Origin: Paraburkholderia aromaticivorans
GTDB lineage: Bacteria > Pseudomonadota > Gammaproteobacteria > Burkholderiales > Burkholderiaceae
Assembly (NCBI RefSeq): GCF_002278075.1
Contig: NZ_CP022989.1
Coordinates: 496,001 to 560,000 of the forward strand
Direction of reading: 5' to 3'
DNA: 64,000 bases
Part shown: positions 17,849-26,960 of the stretch, piece by piece
Position numbering within the stretch: position 1 is the first letter of the stretch
How the letters are laid out: the number at the start of each line of letters is the position of its first letter
Translations under genes and position numbers: made by a program
Notes under the pieces: generated by a model
Database searches by the model: none
What the model saw: only the letters and a program-made list of their open reading frames with translations
What the model was told of the DNA's origin: nothing

Positions 17849-18202
17849 TTACTGCTGCACAACGGTCAGCTTGTTCGACACCGACGTCACGCCTGCAACG
17901 CCCTTGGCGGCTTCGCCGGCAGCGTCGATCTGGCTTTGGTCGGGCACCGAGCCCGTGAGCGTCACCGCGCCGCCACGAGCGCGCACGGCGATGTTCGACA
18001 CGTCGATACCTTGCGCCTTGGCCAACGCGCTACGCACCTTGCGACCCAGCTGGCTGTTTGCCTTCTTGGTGGCCTTGGCGCTTGCAGCCGGCGCGGCGGT
18101 CGTGCCCGTTGCCGTTGCGTCGCTTGCCTGAGCGTACACATTGCACGCCACCACCATTGCCACCACCGAGCCCAGCGTTTTCAGAAAACCGACCGATTTC
18201 AT
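17849..18202 (-). CDS. Periplasmic BON-domain protein
   Basis: Seen: 117 residues. A signal peptide (MKSVGFLKTLGSVVAMVVAC, cleavage near YAQA) is followed by an Ala/Thr/Lys linker and one BON domain (VRSALAKAQGIDVSNIAVRA ... VTLTGSVPDQSQIDAAGEAA ... VTSVSNKLTV). The Gly in LTGSV is the conserved BON glycine. Family knowledge: BON domains bind phospholipid or the envelope, as in OsmY. Start: ATG at 18202 has AAGGAG ten bases upstream; an upstream in-frame start has no support. Inference: envelope-stress or osmotic-shock protein. Confidence 0.85.
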   Translation of the reverse strand: MKSVGFLKTLGSVVAMVVACNVYAQASDATATGTTAAPAASAKATKKANSQLGRKVRSALAKAQGIDVSNIAVRARGGAVTLTGSVPDQSQIDAAGEAAKGVAGVTSVSNKLTVVQQ

Positions 18203-18787
18203 AACTTTTCTTCTCCTTAGCTTCACATTGGACCGCATACACAAGCGGCTTCGTACGACTTCCCGCAGCCACGCTGGACGCGCGACAAGGCGCGGCCAAG
18301 CGACGGCCGACTATGGCTGCAACACGGTGTGCGAGAGGCGGAGAGGCCAGTTGCCGTTGCCGCAAGCGATGACGGCCATGCCATGCGGTACGACGGACCG
18401 GCAAGCCGCGAGGTCCGCGAGCGCGCCCAGTTCTTTTGTGTCTTGCCGGGTCGCGCTGCGCAAACGTCTGTTCGCGGCAGCGATGCACAATTTAATCTAG
18501 CCGGGCCAGAAGCGCAAAGGGTTTAGTCATACACGAGACACGAATTGCGTCACGCGCACCGCTGTCACACGGCGTTCACGATTTGTTACGGGTTTGTCGG
18601 CGCGCGTAGACGCCCGGCGTGGCGCCGTACGGCGAATCTCAGGTACCATCGGCGCGACGCGCGCTGCCGCGTGGCTCGCGCGCCATTCGCGGCAGCCGGC
18701 GCGGTGCGGCGCGAGCGCCTCGCCCTGGTCCGCGCGCCGTGGAGCGCCGTTCCTGTTCACTTTCGACCGTCGCCGTCACGTCATCCG
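18203..18787. other. Intergenic region, nothing identified
   Basis: About 585 bases between the divergent BON and TAXI genes. An open frame continues upstream of the TAXI start, but its translation is Arg/Ala-rich without family resemblance. Stretch 18480-18600 is lower in GC and is the most likely promoter zone. No repeat or RNA was recognised. Confidence 0.45.
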
Positions 18788-20290
18788 ATGAAGCCAGCCA
18801 CCGGCCGCAAAAGCCCTCCCCGTCTCGTCGCCCGTTTCGTCGCCATCTCCTGGCGCGATCTCGCCGTCTCGTTCGGGCCGATCCTGCTGATCGCCGCCGT
18901 CGCGATCTGGGTCGCCGTGCGGCTGATCCAGCCCGCGCCGCCCAGTACGCTGACGATCAGCGCCGGCCCGGAAGGCAGCACCTTCTGGAACGCCGCCCAG
19001 AAGTACAAGGAGATTCTGGCGCGCAACCGCATCACGCTGAACGTGCTGCCCTCGGAAGGCTCACTGCAGAATCTCAAGCGCCTGTCCGATCCGAAGTCGA
19101 ACGTGGATGTCGGCTTCGTGCAGGACGGCGTCGCGCCCGGCTCCGCGTCCGACGGTCTGATGTCGCTCGGCAGCGTGGCCTATGTGCCGCTCGCGATCTT
19201 CTATCACGGGCCGACCGTCACGCGGCTCTCCGAATTCAAGGGTGAGCGGCTCGCGGTCGGCGCCGAAGGCAGCGGCACGCGCGAGCTGGCGCTCGCGCTG
19301 CTCAAGGCCAACGGCATCGTGCCGGGCGGCGCGACCAAACTGCTGCCGCTCTCGGGCGACGACGCCGCCGACGCACTCGTCTCCGGCAAGGTCGACGCGG
19401 CGTTCCTTGCCGGCGATTCGGCGCAACCGGCGGTGATGGGCAAGCTCTACCGCACGCCGAACGTGCAGTTCTACGATTTCTCGCAGGCCGACGCCTACAC
19501 ACGCCGCTTTCCCTATCTGACAGAGCTGATGATGCCGATGGGCGCGTTCGACCTCGGCAAGAACCTGCCGTCCGCGCCGATTCACATGGTGGCGCCGACA
19601 GTCGAACTGGTGGCGCGCGACTCGCTGCACCCCGCGCTTTCCGACCTGTTGATCGAAGCCGCGCGCGAGGTGCACGGCAAGGCGAACATCCTGCAGCGGG
19701 CCGGCGAATTCCCCGCGCCGCTCGCCCACGATTTCCCGATCAGCGACGACGCCGCCCGCTACTACAAGTCGGGCAAGAGCTTCCTCTACCGGATCCTGCC
19801 GTTCTGGCTCGCGAGTCTCGCCGACCGGCTGCTGGTGGTCGTGGTGCCGCTGATCGTGTTGCTGGTGCCGGCCTTGCGGCTCGTCCCGTCGCTGTATGCA
19901 TGGCGGGTGAAATCGCGCATTTACCGCTGGTACGGCGCGCTGATCGCGATCGAACGCAGCGCCCTCAGCGATCATTCGCCCGCCGAACGCGCCTCGTTGC
20001 TCGAACGGCTCGACGCCATCGAGGAATCCGTCAACGGTCTGAAGATGCCGCTTGCCTATGCGGATCAGTTCTACGTGCTGCGCGAGCACATCGGCTTCGT
20101 GCGCCAGCGGCTCACGCAGCCCCGCGAGGCGCAGCGCGACGGCGCCGGGGATGAGGCGCAAGGCGCGGACAGCGGGCGCGGCGAGACCGGCGAAGCAGGC
20201 GCTTCGTCCACGCCGTCCGAGCCGTCCGCCGCGAACGAAGCGGCCGAAATCGGCGAAACGCCCAACGACGACGCCGCGAAACCCTATTGA
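18788..20290 (+). CDS. TAXI-family (TRAP-associated) solute-binding protein, membrane-anchored
   Basis: Seen: 500 residues. One membrane anchor near residues 18-45 (FGPILLIAAVAIWVAVRLI), a solute-binding domain beginning STLTISAGPEGSTFWNAAQKY and containing VDVGFVQDGVA, then a second hydrophobic segment (LLVVVVPLIVLLVPAL, about 345-365) and a charged cytoplasmic tail rich in Glu/Ala. Family knowledge: TAXI proteins feed TRAP-T permeases, but no permease gene is adjacent, and the anchored form with a tail suggests a sensor or scaffold. Start chosen at MKPATGRK because upstream translation is not protein-like; the ribosome site is weak. Confidence 0.8.
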   Translation: MKPATGRKSPPRLVARFVAISWRDLAVSFGPILLIAAVAIWVAVRLIQPAPPSTLTISAGPEGSTFWNAAQKYKEILARNRITLNVLPSEGSLQNLKRLSDPKSNVDVGFVQDGVAPGSASDGLMSLGSVAYVPLAIFYHGPTVTRLSEFKGERLAVGAEGSGTRELALALLKANGIVPGGATKLLPLSGDDAADALVSGKVDAAFLAGDSAQPAVMGKLYRTPNVQFYDFSQADAYTRRFPYLTELMMPMGAFDLGKNLPSAPIHMVAPTVELVARDSLHPALSDLLIEAAREVHGKANILQRAGEFPAPLAHDFPISDDAARYYKSGKSFLYRILPFWLASLADRLLVVVVPLIVLLVPALRLVPSLYAWRVKSRIYRWYGALIAIERSALSDHSPAERASLLERLDAIEESVNGLKMPLAYADQFYVLREHIGFVRQRLTQPREAQRDGAGDEAQGADSGRGETGEAGASSTPSEPSAANEAAEIGETPNDDAAKPY

Positions 20291-20382
20291 CGGATGCAAG
20301 CCGCGGCTGCACCGCGTAAGATCATTACAATTTCGACGGTCCAGCAGACGGGCCGTTCGGAATAGCAATCCGGGAGACATTT

Positions 20383-21033
20383 ATGACCGTTGGCATCGAC
20401 GCCAGGCAGCCGCTGTGGTTTTACGACTTTGTCTCGCCGTTCACGTACCTGTTGCTCGAGCAACACGACAAATGGCCGGGCTTCGACTTCGTCTTCACGC
20501 CGGTCGTGCTGAACGACCTTTACCGTCACTGGGGTCAGCGGCCGGCTTACGGCGTGCCCTCTAAACGCACCTTCATGTACCGGCACGCGCTGTTTCGCGC
20601 GGAACAGCTCGGCATTCCGTACAAGATGCCGCCCGCCCATCCCTTCGATTCCACGAAGCCGCTATTGCTCGCCACCGCGGCGAACGGCGACGTCAATTTC
20701 GTGCGCGAGATCTTCCGCTTCATCTGGCGTGAAGGCCGCGATCCGTCGACCGACGTGGCCTTTGCGGAATTGTGCGAGCGCGTCGGCCTGCCTGACGGCC
20801 CGGAACTCATCAAGAGCCCGGAAGTGAAAGCGCAATTGCAGCGCAACACCGCGGACGCGATCGGCCTGGGTGTGTACGGCGTGCCGACCTTCCGTCTGAA
20901 CGATCAGTTGTTCTGGGGTGAAGATGCGCTGCCCATGGTGCTGTACTGCGCGCGCACGCCGAACTGGCTCGAATCGAAAGAAGTGAAACGCATCAGTACG
21001 CTGCCGTCGGGGCTCGTGGATAACCCGACGTAG
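20383..21033 (+). CDS. DsbA-fold protein, 2-hydroxychromene-2-carboxylate isomerase-like
   Basis: Seen: 216 residues. The start PLWFYDFVSPFTYLLLEQ carries the D-F-x-S-P motif of the kappa-GST/HCCA isomerase group, where Ser binds glutathione (family knowledge). GVYGVPTFRLNDQLFWGEDALPM is the conserved C-terminal cis-Pro region. A ribosome site (GGGAG) lies correctly before the ATG. In naphthalene catabolism this family isomerises hydroxychromene carboxylate using glutathione; no other aromatic-ring genes are adjacent, so the true substrate is uncertain. Confidence 0.85.
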   Translation: MTVGIDARQPLWFYDFVSPFTYLLLEQHDKWPGFDFVFTPVVLNDLYRHWGQRPAYGVPSKRTFMYRHALFRAEQLGIPYKMPPAHPFDSTKPLLLATAANGDVNFVREIFRFIWREGRDPSTDVAFAELCERVGLPDGPELIKSPEVKAQLQRNTADAIGLGVYGVPTFRLNDQLFWGEDALPMVLYCARTPNWLESKEVKRISTLPSGLVDNPT

Positions 21034-21286
21034 GCAAAACGTCGGCCTGAAGCGAGCGCGGGGCGCGTCCCACGCCGCTCCGGCGGCTTGGGCGCGGCAA
21101 AACCGTGCTGCTGATGCCGGCCATACCGTGCCTGCTATGCCGCTACACCGCGTTCGGGCCTAAGGTTATGACCTTTGCTTCGTGCGCGTTGGCGCCCCGC
21201 TCTCGCGAGCCGTCGCGAGCCGTCTCGCGGGCGGCTCCGTACGACGCTTCATCGGATCCGATCCGCTTGCCCGCCTCGCTCAACTC

Positions 21287-22279
21287 ATGGACGACACCGC
21301 CGCCTCCCTCGATATCTGGCTCGTGCGCGTGCTGCGCACGCTGCTGGTCGAGCGCAGCGTCACGCAGACCGCGCTGCGTCTGAATCAGACCCAGCCGGCT
21401 ATCAGCACCGCGCTGCGCAAACTGCGCGAGACGCTGAACGACCCGATTCTCGTGCGCGGCAAGTCGGGCATGGTGCCCACCGAATACGGCGAATCGCTGC
21501 TCGCCTCCGCGCAACGCGTGCTGCGCGAGGTGGATTTTGTCGCGACGCCGCATGGCGACTTCGATCCCGGCCGCTCGCGCCGCACCTTTCGCGTCGCCGC
21601 GCCGGATTATCTGAACGACTTCTTCATGCCGACGGTGATCGCGCAGTTTCGCGAGGCGGCGCCGCACGCGCGGCTCGAGATCGATTCGCTGAGTCCGATG
21701 CTCGATCATTCCGCCGCGCTCGACGCCGGCGAACTCGATCTGGTGATCGGCAACTGGCCCAAGCCCGACCCGCGCTTCGGGCGCAGCGACCTGTTCTCCG
21801 ATACGGTCGTATGTATGATGCGCGCCGATCATCCGCTCACGCGCATGCCGCTTACGCGCGAAGCGTATCTCGCCGCGCCGCATCTCGCGCCGACGCCGTA
21901 TAGCGGGGCGAGCAGCGGCGCCATCGACATGGGCTTCACGCGGGCTCGCGCCGAGCGCCGCATCGTCGCCACGCTGCCCTACTTCGGCCTGGTGCCGCAG
22001 ACGCTGCTGCAATCCGATCTGATCTTCACGACGACACGCCGTTTCGCGATGCACTACGCCGACATGCTGCCGCTCGCGGTGGTCGAGGTACCGATTCCGT
22101 TTCCGCGCATCAAGTGCTATCAGCTCTGGCATCCGCAGCCGGATCGACCGAGCGATGTCGGCTGGCTGCGTGCGCTGATGTCCCAGGTGTCGGACGGGCT
22201 GGTCGCGCAGAAGGTGCGGCGCGCGAAACGGGCACCAAAACGGGCGCCGAAAAAGGAAACGTCAGCCGCGACGGGCTGA
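21287..22279 (+). CDS. LysR-family transcriptional regulator
   Basis: Seen: about 330 residues. The N-terminal winged helix-turn-helix is VRVLRTLLVERSVTQTALRL followed by NQTQPAISTALRKLRE; the substrate-binding domain starts near FRVAAPDYLNDFFMPTVIAQ. The C-terminal tail is very basic (RRAKRAPKRAPKK). Start: ATG at 21287 (MDDTAASLD) matches family length but has no clear ribosome site; a start at 21182 is open but adds an Arg-rich segment. It is convergent with the xdh operon, so it is not necessarily its regulator. Ligand unknown. Confidence 0.85.
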   Translation: MDDTAASLDIWLVRVLRTLLVERSVTQTALRLNQTQPAISTALRKLRETLNDPILVRGKSGMVPTEYGESLLASAQRVLREVDFVATPHGDFDPGRSRRTFRVAAPDYLNDFFMPTVIAQFREAAPHARLEIDSLSPMLDHSAALDAGELDLVIGNWPKPDPRFGRSDLFSDTVVCMMRADHPLTRMPLTREAYLAAPHLAPTPYSGASSGAIDMGFTRARAERRIVATLPYFGLVPQTLLQSDLIFTTTRRFAMHYADMLPLAVVEVPIPFPRIKCYQLWHPQPDRPSDVGWLRALMSQVSDGLVAQKVRRAKRAPKRAPKKETSAATG

Positions 22280-22284
22280 CGTTT
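22257..22284. terminator. Hairpin terminator, better suited to the xdh operon
   Basis: AAACGTCAGCC and GGCTGACGTTT form an 11-pair stem with a small loop. The LysR stop codon lies inside the right arm. On the plus strand the tail is only TTTGGGGTTT, while on the minus strand the stem is followed by TTTCCTTTTT, so it probably ends xdhC transcripts, whose stop is about 75 bases away. Confidence 0.7.
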
Positions 22285-22359
22285 GGGGTTTGCGGCTCGA
22301 AGGGCGCTGCTTGTGCGCTGTTTGCGCGCCGCATCCTGGCCGGCGCTTGGTTCCGCTGA

Positions 22360-22962
22360 TCAGACAGCCGCGCAGAGCTTCTGCGTTGCCACTTGCGCCA
22401 CGACCTGCCGCGAACGGATCTGCAGCAACTCCGCGCACACCGCCACGGCGATCGCCGCAGGCGCCTTGTCGACGATACCGGCCACACCGATCGGACACGT
22501 CATCTCCACCAGGCGGTCCAGATCCACGCCGCGATCGAGCAAACGGCGCTCGAATTTCACGCGCTTCGTCTTCGAACCGATCATGCCGAAGTAAGTGAAA
22601 TCACGCCGCCGCATGATGCGCACGGCCAGCGAGAAATCGAGCGCGTGGTTGTGCGTCATCACCAGAAAATAGGCGCCGGGCGGCGCCGTGTCGACGATCG
22701 CATCCGGCGTGTCGGTCGCTTCGATCTGCACGTTGGCGGGCGTTTCGTCGGGGAACAGTTCGTCGCGCTCGTCGACCCACTGGACCACGCACGGCAAGCT
22801 GCCGAGCAGCTTGACGAGCGCATGCCCGACGTGCCCCGCGCCGAACAGCACGATATGCATCGGCGCCGGACGCGGCGTTTGCAAGCCGCTGCGCTGGCCG
22901 ATCTGAACGGATGAAAATTCGTTCATGGCGATCATTCCAATTCCAGTGAGTGTGTTGTCCAC
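22360..22962 (-). CDS. xdhC: XdhC-like protein, C-terminal (Rossmann) half only; N-terminal domain missing
   Basis: XdhC binds molybdenum cofactor, promotes its sulfuration and inserts it into xanthine dehydrogenase. Seen: at most 200 residues, compared with about 280-340 for the family. The Rossmann part is intact (MHIVLFGAGHVGHALVKLLG, FLVMTHNHALDFSL, YFGMIGSKTKRVKFERRL, CPIGVAGI). The N-terminal XdhC/CoxI domain, with its V-T-x-x-x-x-x-G-S-x-P-R and Gly/Cys-rich motifs, is absent, and only 66 bases separate this frame from xdhB. Start: GTG at 22962 with GGGAA upstream, or ATG at 22935/22926. Either the gene was truncated by deletion or the domain is supplied elsewhere. Confidence 0.82.
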   Translation of the reverse strand: MDNTLTGIGMIAMNEFSSVQIGQRSGLQTPRPAPMHIVLFGAGHVGHALVKLLGSLPCVVQWVDERDELFPDETPANVQIEATDTPDAIVDTAPPGAYFLVMTHNHALDFSLAVRIMRRRDFTYFGMIGSKTKRVKFERRLLDRGVDLDRLVEMTCPIGVAGIVDKAPAAIAVAVCAELLQIRSRQVVAQVATQKLCAAV

Positions 22963-23000
22963 GCGTTGCTTTCCCGGCTCATTGCCACTGCGATTGCGAG

Positions 23001-23036
23001 CCGCTTATTGATCCGCTTATTGATCCGCTTATTGAT
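23001..23036. repeat. Three tandem copies of a 12-base unit at the xdhB stop codon
   Basis: CCGCTTATTGAT occurs three times in a row. Read on the minus strand each unit is GCGGATCAATAA or a rotation of it, so the last codons and stop of xdhB (Ala-Asp-Gln-stop) are triplicated in frame, giving three successive stop codons. Confidence 0.95.
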
Positions 23037-25407
23037 CCGCTTTTTGGCGTGCCGCCGCGGTCGCGGCACGCACCGCGCTGACCGCCTTGAGGATTTCCTC
23101 GCTGGTCGCGGGCGCGTTCAGCGGCGGATTGACCTTATGATCGCCCACTGCAGACACAGCATCGCGCACCGCGAAGAACACCGAGAACGGCAGCAGCAGC
23201 GGCGGCTCGCCGGTCGCCTTCGAACGATGGATGCTGTCCTCCGCATTGCGGTTCTTGAAGAGCCGCACGCGGAAGTCGGGCGGCGTATCGTTGACGGTCG
23301 GAATCTTGTAGGTGGACGGCGCGTGCGTCATCAGCTTGCCGCCCGCGTTCCACCACAGCTCTTCGGTCGTGAGCCAGCCCATGCCCTGAATGAAGGCGCC
23401 CTCCACCTGACCGACGTCGAGCGCCGGATTCAACGAGGCGCCCACGTCGTGCAATGCGTCCGCGCGCAGCACGCGCATTTCGCCGGTCAACGTGTCGATC
23501 ACCACTTCCGACACCGCCGCGCCGTACGAGTAGTAGTAGAACGGCCGGCCTTGCAGCTTCGATTGATCCCAGTAGAGCTTGGGCGTCGCATAGAAACCGT
23601 CCGACCAGAGCTGGATACGCGCCACGTAAGCCTTCGCGATCAGTTCTTCGAACGGCACGATCGACTCGCCGACCACCACGCGGTCGTGCACGAAGCGCAC
23701 TTCCGACGCGCTCACCTGCCCCGCGCCGAAGCGCTCGGCGGCAAACGCCGACAGACGTTCGCGCAACTGGCGCGCGGCGTCCTGCGCGGCCTTGCCGTTC
23801 AAATCGGAGCCCGTCGAGGCCGCCGTCGCCGACGTGTTGGCGATCTTGCTGGTGTCGGTCGCGGTGACGCGAATGCGGTTGAAGCCGATGCCCAGTTCAT
23901 GCGCGACGACCTGCGCGACCTTCGTGTTCAAGCCCTGGCCCATTTCGGTGCCGCCGTGATTCACCAGCACCGAGCCGTCGGTGTAGATGTGCACGAGCGC
24001 GCCGGCCTGGTTGAAGTGGGTCACGTTGAACGCGATACCGAACTTGACCGGCGTGAGCGCCATGCCCTTCTTCAGTATTTCGTTGTTCGCGTTGAACTCG
24101 TTGATCGCGGCGCGCCGCGCGCGGTATTCACTCGTTGCTTCGAGTTCGTCGATCAGTTCGTGAATCACATTGTCTTCGACGATCTGGCCATACGGCGTCT
24201 GGTTACGCTCGGTCTTGCCGTACAGATTGCGGCGGCGCACGTCGAGCGAATCCTCGCCCACCGAGCGCGCCACGTTGTCCATGATGTATTCGATCGCGAA
24301 CGCGCCTTGCGGGCCGCCGAAGCCGCGGAACGCCGTGTTCGACTGCGTGTTGGTCTTGCCGCAGAAGCCGTCGATCGTGACATCCGAGAGCCAGTAAGCG
24401 TTGTCGAAGTGGCACAGCGCGCGCGTCATCACCGGACCGGACAGGTCGGCGGAAAAACCGCAGCGCGAGGTCATGTCGACCGTGACGCCGTCGATCACGC
24501 CCTTGTCGTCGTAGCCGACTTCGTACGTGTAGTGGAAATCGTGGCGCTTGCCCGTGACCATCATGTCGTCGTCGCGGTCCGGTCGCAGTTTTACCGGGCA
24601 CAGCAGTTTCCATGCGGCGAGCGCCGCGCAGCACGCGAACAGACCCGATTGCGATTCCTTGCCGCCGAAACCGCCGCCCATCCGGCGGCATTCGATCAGC
24701 ACGTTGTGCGACGCCACGCCCAACGCGTGCGCGACCATGTGTTGCATTTCGGTCGGATGCTGCGTCGAACAGTAAACGTGCATGCCGTCGTCGTCCTTCG
24801 GCACCGCGTACGAAATCTGGCCTTCCAGATAGAACTGCTCCTGACCGCCGAGCAGCATCTCGCCGGCTTCGCGATGCGCGGCGCGGGCGATCTTCGTGCC
24901 GGCTTCGCCGCGCGCGAGTTTTATCGGCGGCAGGACGTGCTGGTTCGCGGCGCGGGCCTGCTGTGCGGTGAGAATCGCCGGCAATTCTTCGTAGACGATT
25001 TCCGCGCGGCGCGCCGCGAGGCGCGCCGTTTCATGCGATGTCGCGACCACGATGAAGATCGGCTGGCCGACGTATTGCACGAGGCCGTCGGCGAGAATCG
25101 GATCGTCGCCGTGGATGATCGGGCCGACGTCGTTGACGCCCGGGATGTCGTCCGCGGTGAAGATCGCGACCACGCCCGGCGTGGCGCGCACCTTGTCGAG
25201 CGACATCGAGACGATTTTCGCGTGGGCTTTCGACGACAGGCCGAGCGCCGCGTGCAGCGTGCCGGCGAGCGTCGGAATGTCGTCTGTATAGGTAGCTCGG
25301 CCGCTTACGTGCAGATGCGCGGACTCGTGCGGACGCGAGATGTGGACCTGGGTGAAGTCCTCGAGATCCTGAAGGTCTTTCAGGAACGGTTCGGCGTGCT
25401 GATTCAT
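23029..25407 (-). CDS. xdhB: Xanthine dehydrogenase, molybdopterin-binding subunit
   Basis: Oxidises hypoxanthine and xanthine to urate at the molybdenum site; works with XdhA. Seen: 792 residues, the usual XdhB length. An N-terminal alpha/beta-hammerhead (VSGRATYTDDIPTLAGTLHA) precedes cofactor-binding motifs GGGFGGKESQ, TAFRGFGGPQGAFAIEYIMD and GGTEMGQGLNTKVAQV; the catalytic Glu is probably in the C-terminal GEPPLLLPFSVFFA. Start: ATG at 25407 with GGAG upstream; the open frame continues upstream but that part is the antisense of xdhA sequence. It lies 29 bases after xdhA, so the genes are one operon. Its stop is tandemly repeated. Confidence 0.95.
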   Translation of the reverse strand: MNQHAEPFLKDLQDLEDFTQVHISRPHESAHLHVSGRATYTDDIPTLAGTLHAALGLSSKAHAKIVSMSLDKVRATPGVVAIFTADDIPGVNDVGPIIHGDDPILADGLVQYVGQPIFIVVATSHETARLAARRAEIVYEELPAILTAQQARAANQHVLPPIKLARGEAGTKIARAAHREAGEMLLGGQEQFYLEGQISYAVPKDDDGMHVYCSTQHPTEMQHMVAHALGVASHNVLIECRRMGGGFGGKESQSGLFACCAALAAWKLLCPVKLRPDRDDDMMVTGKRHDFHYTYEVGYDDKGVIDGVTVDMTSRCGFSADLSGPVMTRALCHFDNAYWLSDVTIDGFCGKTNTQSNTAFRGFGGPQGAFAIEYIMDNVARSVGEDSLDVRRRNLYGKTERNQTPYGQIVEDNVIHELIDELEATSEYRARRAAINEFNANNEILKKGMALTPVKFGIAFNVTHFNQAGALVHIYTDGSVLVNHGGTEMGQGLNTKVAQVVAHELGIGFNRIRVTATDTSKIANTSATAASTGSDLNGKAAQDAARQLRERLSAFAAERFGAGQVSASEVRFVHDRVVVGESIVPFEELIAKAYVARIQLWSDGFYATPKLYWDQSKLQGRPFYYYSYGAAVSEVVIDTLTGEMRVLRADALHDVGASLNPALDVGQVEGAFIQGMGWLTTEELWWNAGGKLMTHAPSTYKIPTVNDTPPDFRVRLFKNRNAEDSIHRSKATGEPPLLLPFSVFFAVRDAVSAVGDHKVNPPLNAPATSEEILKAVSAVRAATAAARQKADQ

Positions 25408-25436
25408 TGTTGTGTTCTCCGTATCCTTTCGTCGTC

Positions 25437-26960
25437 TCAGGCGCCGACCGGTGCGCAGGCCGCAGCGACCGCGCGCACATCCAGCGCGCTCTTCGGCAGC
25501 GGGTTGTTCGGACGCGTTTCGAGCCAGAAGCGGTACAACGTGTTCTTCGCCGATTCGAGGCGATAGTGGCTGGTCGCGCGCATGTCCGACAGCGGCGCGT
25601 AGTCGTTGCCGAGCGCGAGCATCGCGGCCTGCGCGGTGGCTTCGTGCCATTCGGCGTCGCGCAGCACGGCTTCCGCGTGGGTCGCGCGCTTGGACGTGGC
25701 GGCCATGCCGCCGAACGCGATGCGCGGCTCGCGGATCAGGTTGCCGTCGGCGATGAACGCGAACGCGGCACACACCGCCGAGATATCCGAATCGAAACGC
25801 TTCGACAGTTTGTAGGTACGGAATTGCAGGTTCCGACGCACGCCGGTGCGCGTCGGCACTTTCAGGCCGACGACGAACTCATGCTCCGCCATGTCCTTCT
25901 TCTGATACGCGAGGTACAGGTCTTCGAGCGGCATCTCGCGCTCGATCTCGCCGCCGCGCACGATCACGCGCGCGCCGAGCGCGATCAGGCCTGGCATCGA
26001 ATCGCCGATCGGCGAGCCGTTGGCGATATTGCCGCCCAGCGTGCCGGCATTGCGAATCGGCAGCGACGCGAAGCGTTGCCACATTTCAATCAGTTCGGGA
26101 TATTGCTTCGCGATCTCCGCGTAGGCTTTTTCGACGCTGACACCCGCGCCGATCTCGATCCATTCGTCGTTGGTCTCCAGCTTCTGCAACTCGGTGATCT
26201 GTCCCACGTAGACGATGTTGCCGAGCTCGCGCATCTGCTTGGTGACCCACAGGCCGATGTCCGTGCTGCCGGCGAGAATGCGCGCGGCCGGTTCGGCTTC
26301 CTTGATCCTGGCGAGTGCTTCGACCGTGCGCGGCGCGTCGAACTGCTGGCCGGCGTGCTGGTAGTGGAAGGTGTCCTTGCGCTCGAGCGTGGCGAGCGTG
26401 GTGGCGAGCGCCTCGACATTGACCGGCGCTTTCGGCGCGGGCGCTTCGAACATGCGCACCGCCGCGTCGACGATCGGGCGGTAGCCCGTGCAGCGGCACA
26501 GGTTGCCCGTCAGCGCATTGCTGATCGCCTCGCGCGACGGCACCGTCTTGTTCGCGCAGCTGTGCTCGTGACCGTGCTTTTCATAGAGCGACCACATCGA
26601 CATGACGAAGCCCGGCGTGCAGAAGCCGCACTGCGAGCCGTGACATTCGACCATCGCTTCCTGCACGGGATGGAGCGACCCGTCCGGCTGGCGCAGGTCT
26701 TCGACGGTGAAGAGCGCCTTGCCGTCGAGCGTCGGCACGAACTGAATGCAGGCGTTGACCGCCTTGAAGTCGACGCCGCCCGCTTCGTTGCGCTCGCCGA
26801 TCACGACCGTGCACGCGCCGCAGTCGCCTTCGGCGCAGCCTTCCTTCGTGCCCGTGCAATGCGCGTCCTCGCGCAGATACTGCAGCACGGTGCGGGTGAC
26901 GGGCGCGTCCTTGATCTCGCGGATCGCGTTGCGGTGATAGAAGCGAATCGGCTCAGTCAT
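25437..26960 (-). CDS. xdhA: Xanthine dehydrogenase, FeS/FAD subunit
   Basis: Carries electrons from the molybdenum subunit to NAD. Seen: 507 residues. The N-terminal plant-type [2Fe-2S] domain has CAEGDCGACT; the second cluster uses CGFCTPG and CRCTGYRP; the FAD domain starts near residue 205 (RILAGSTDIGLWVTKQMREL) with NAGTLGGNIANGSPIGDSMP, and a CO-dehydrogenase flavoprotein C-terminal domain follows. First gene of xdhA-xdhB-xdhC; the promoter should lie in the AT-rich intergenic DNA upstream. Purine catabolism is the expected role. Confidence 0.95.
   Translation of the reverse strand: MTEPIRFYHRNAIREIKDAPVTRTVLQYLREDAHCTGTKEGCAEGDCGACTVVIGERNEAGGVDFKAVNACIQFVPTLDGKALFTVEDLRQPDGSLHPVQEAMVECHGSQCGFCTPGFVMSMWSLYEKHGHEHSCANKTVPSREAISNALTGNLCRCTGYRPIVDAAVRMFEAPAPKAPVNVEALATTLATLERKDTFHYQHAGQQFDAPRTVEALARIKEAEPAARILAGSTDIGLWVTKQMRELGNIVYVGQITELQKLETNDEWIEIGAGVSVEKAYAEIAKQYPELIEMWQRFASLPIRNAGTLGGNIANGSPIGDSMPGLIALGARVIVRGGEIEREMPLEDLYLAYQKKDMAEHEFVVGLKVPTRTGVRRNLQFRTYKLSKRFDSDISAVCAAFAFIADGNLIREPRIAFGGMAATSKRATHAEAVLRDAEWHEATAQAAMLALGNDYAPLSDMRATSHYRLESAKNTLYRFWLETRPNNPLPKSALDVRAVAAACAPVGA

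Noticed and set aside
22966..25566. Long plus-strand open frame opposite xdhB
   Set aside because: Mirror frame of a certain xanthine dehydrogenase gene; composition is typical of antisense translation.
25408..25773. N-terminal extension of the xdhB frame
   Set aside because: Overlaps the xdhA coding end in another frame and resembles no XdhB; the ATG at 25407 has a ribosome site.
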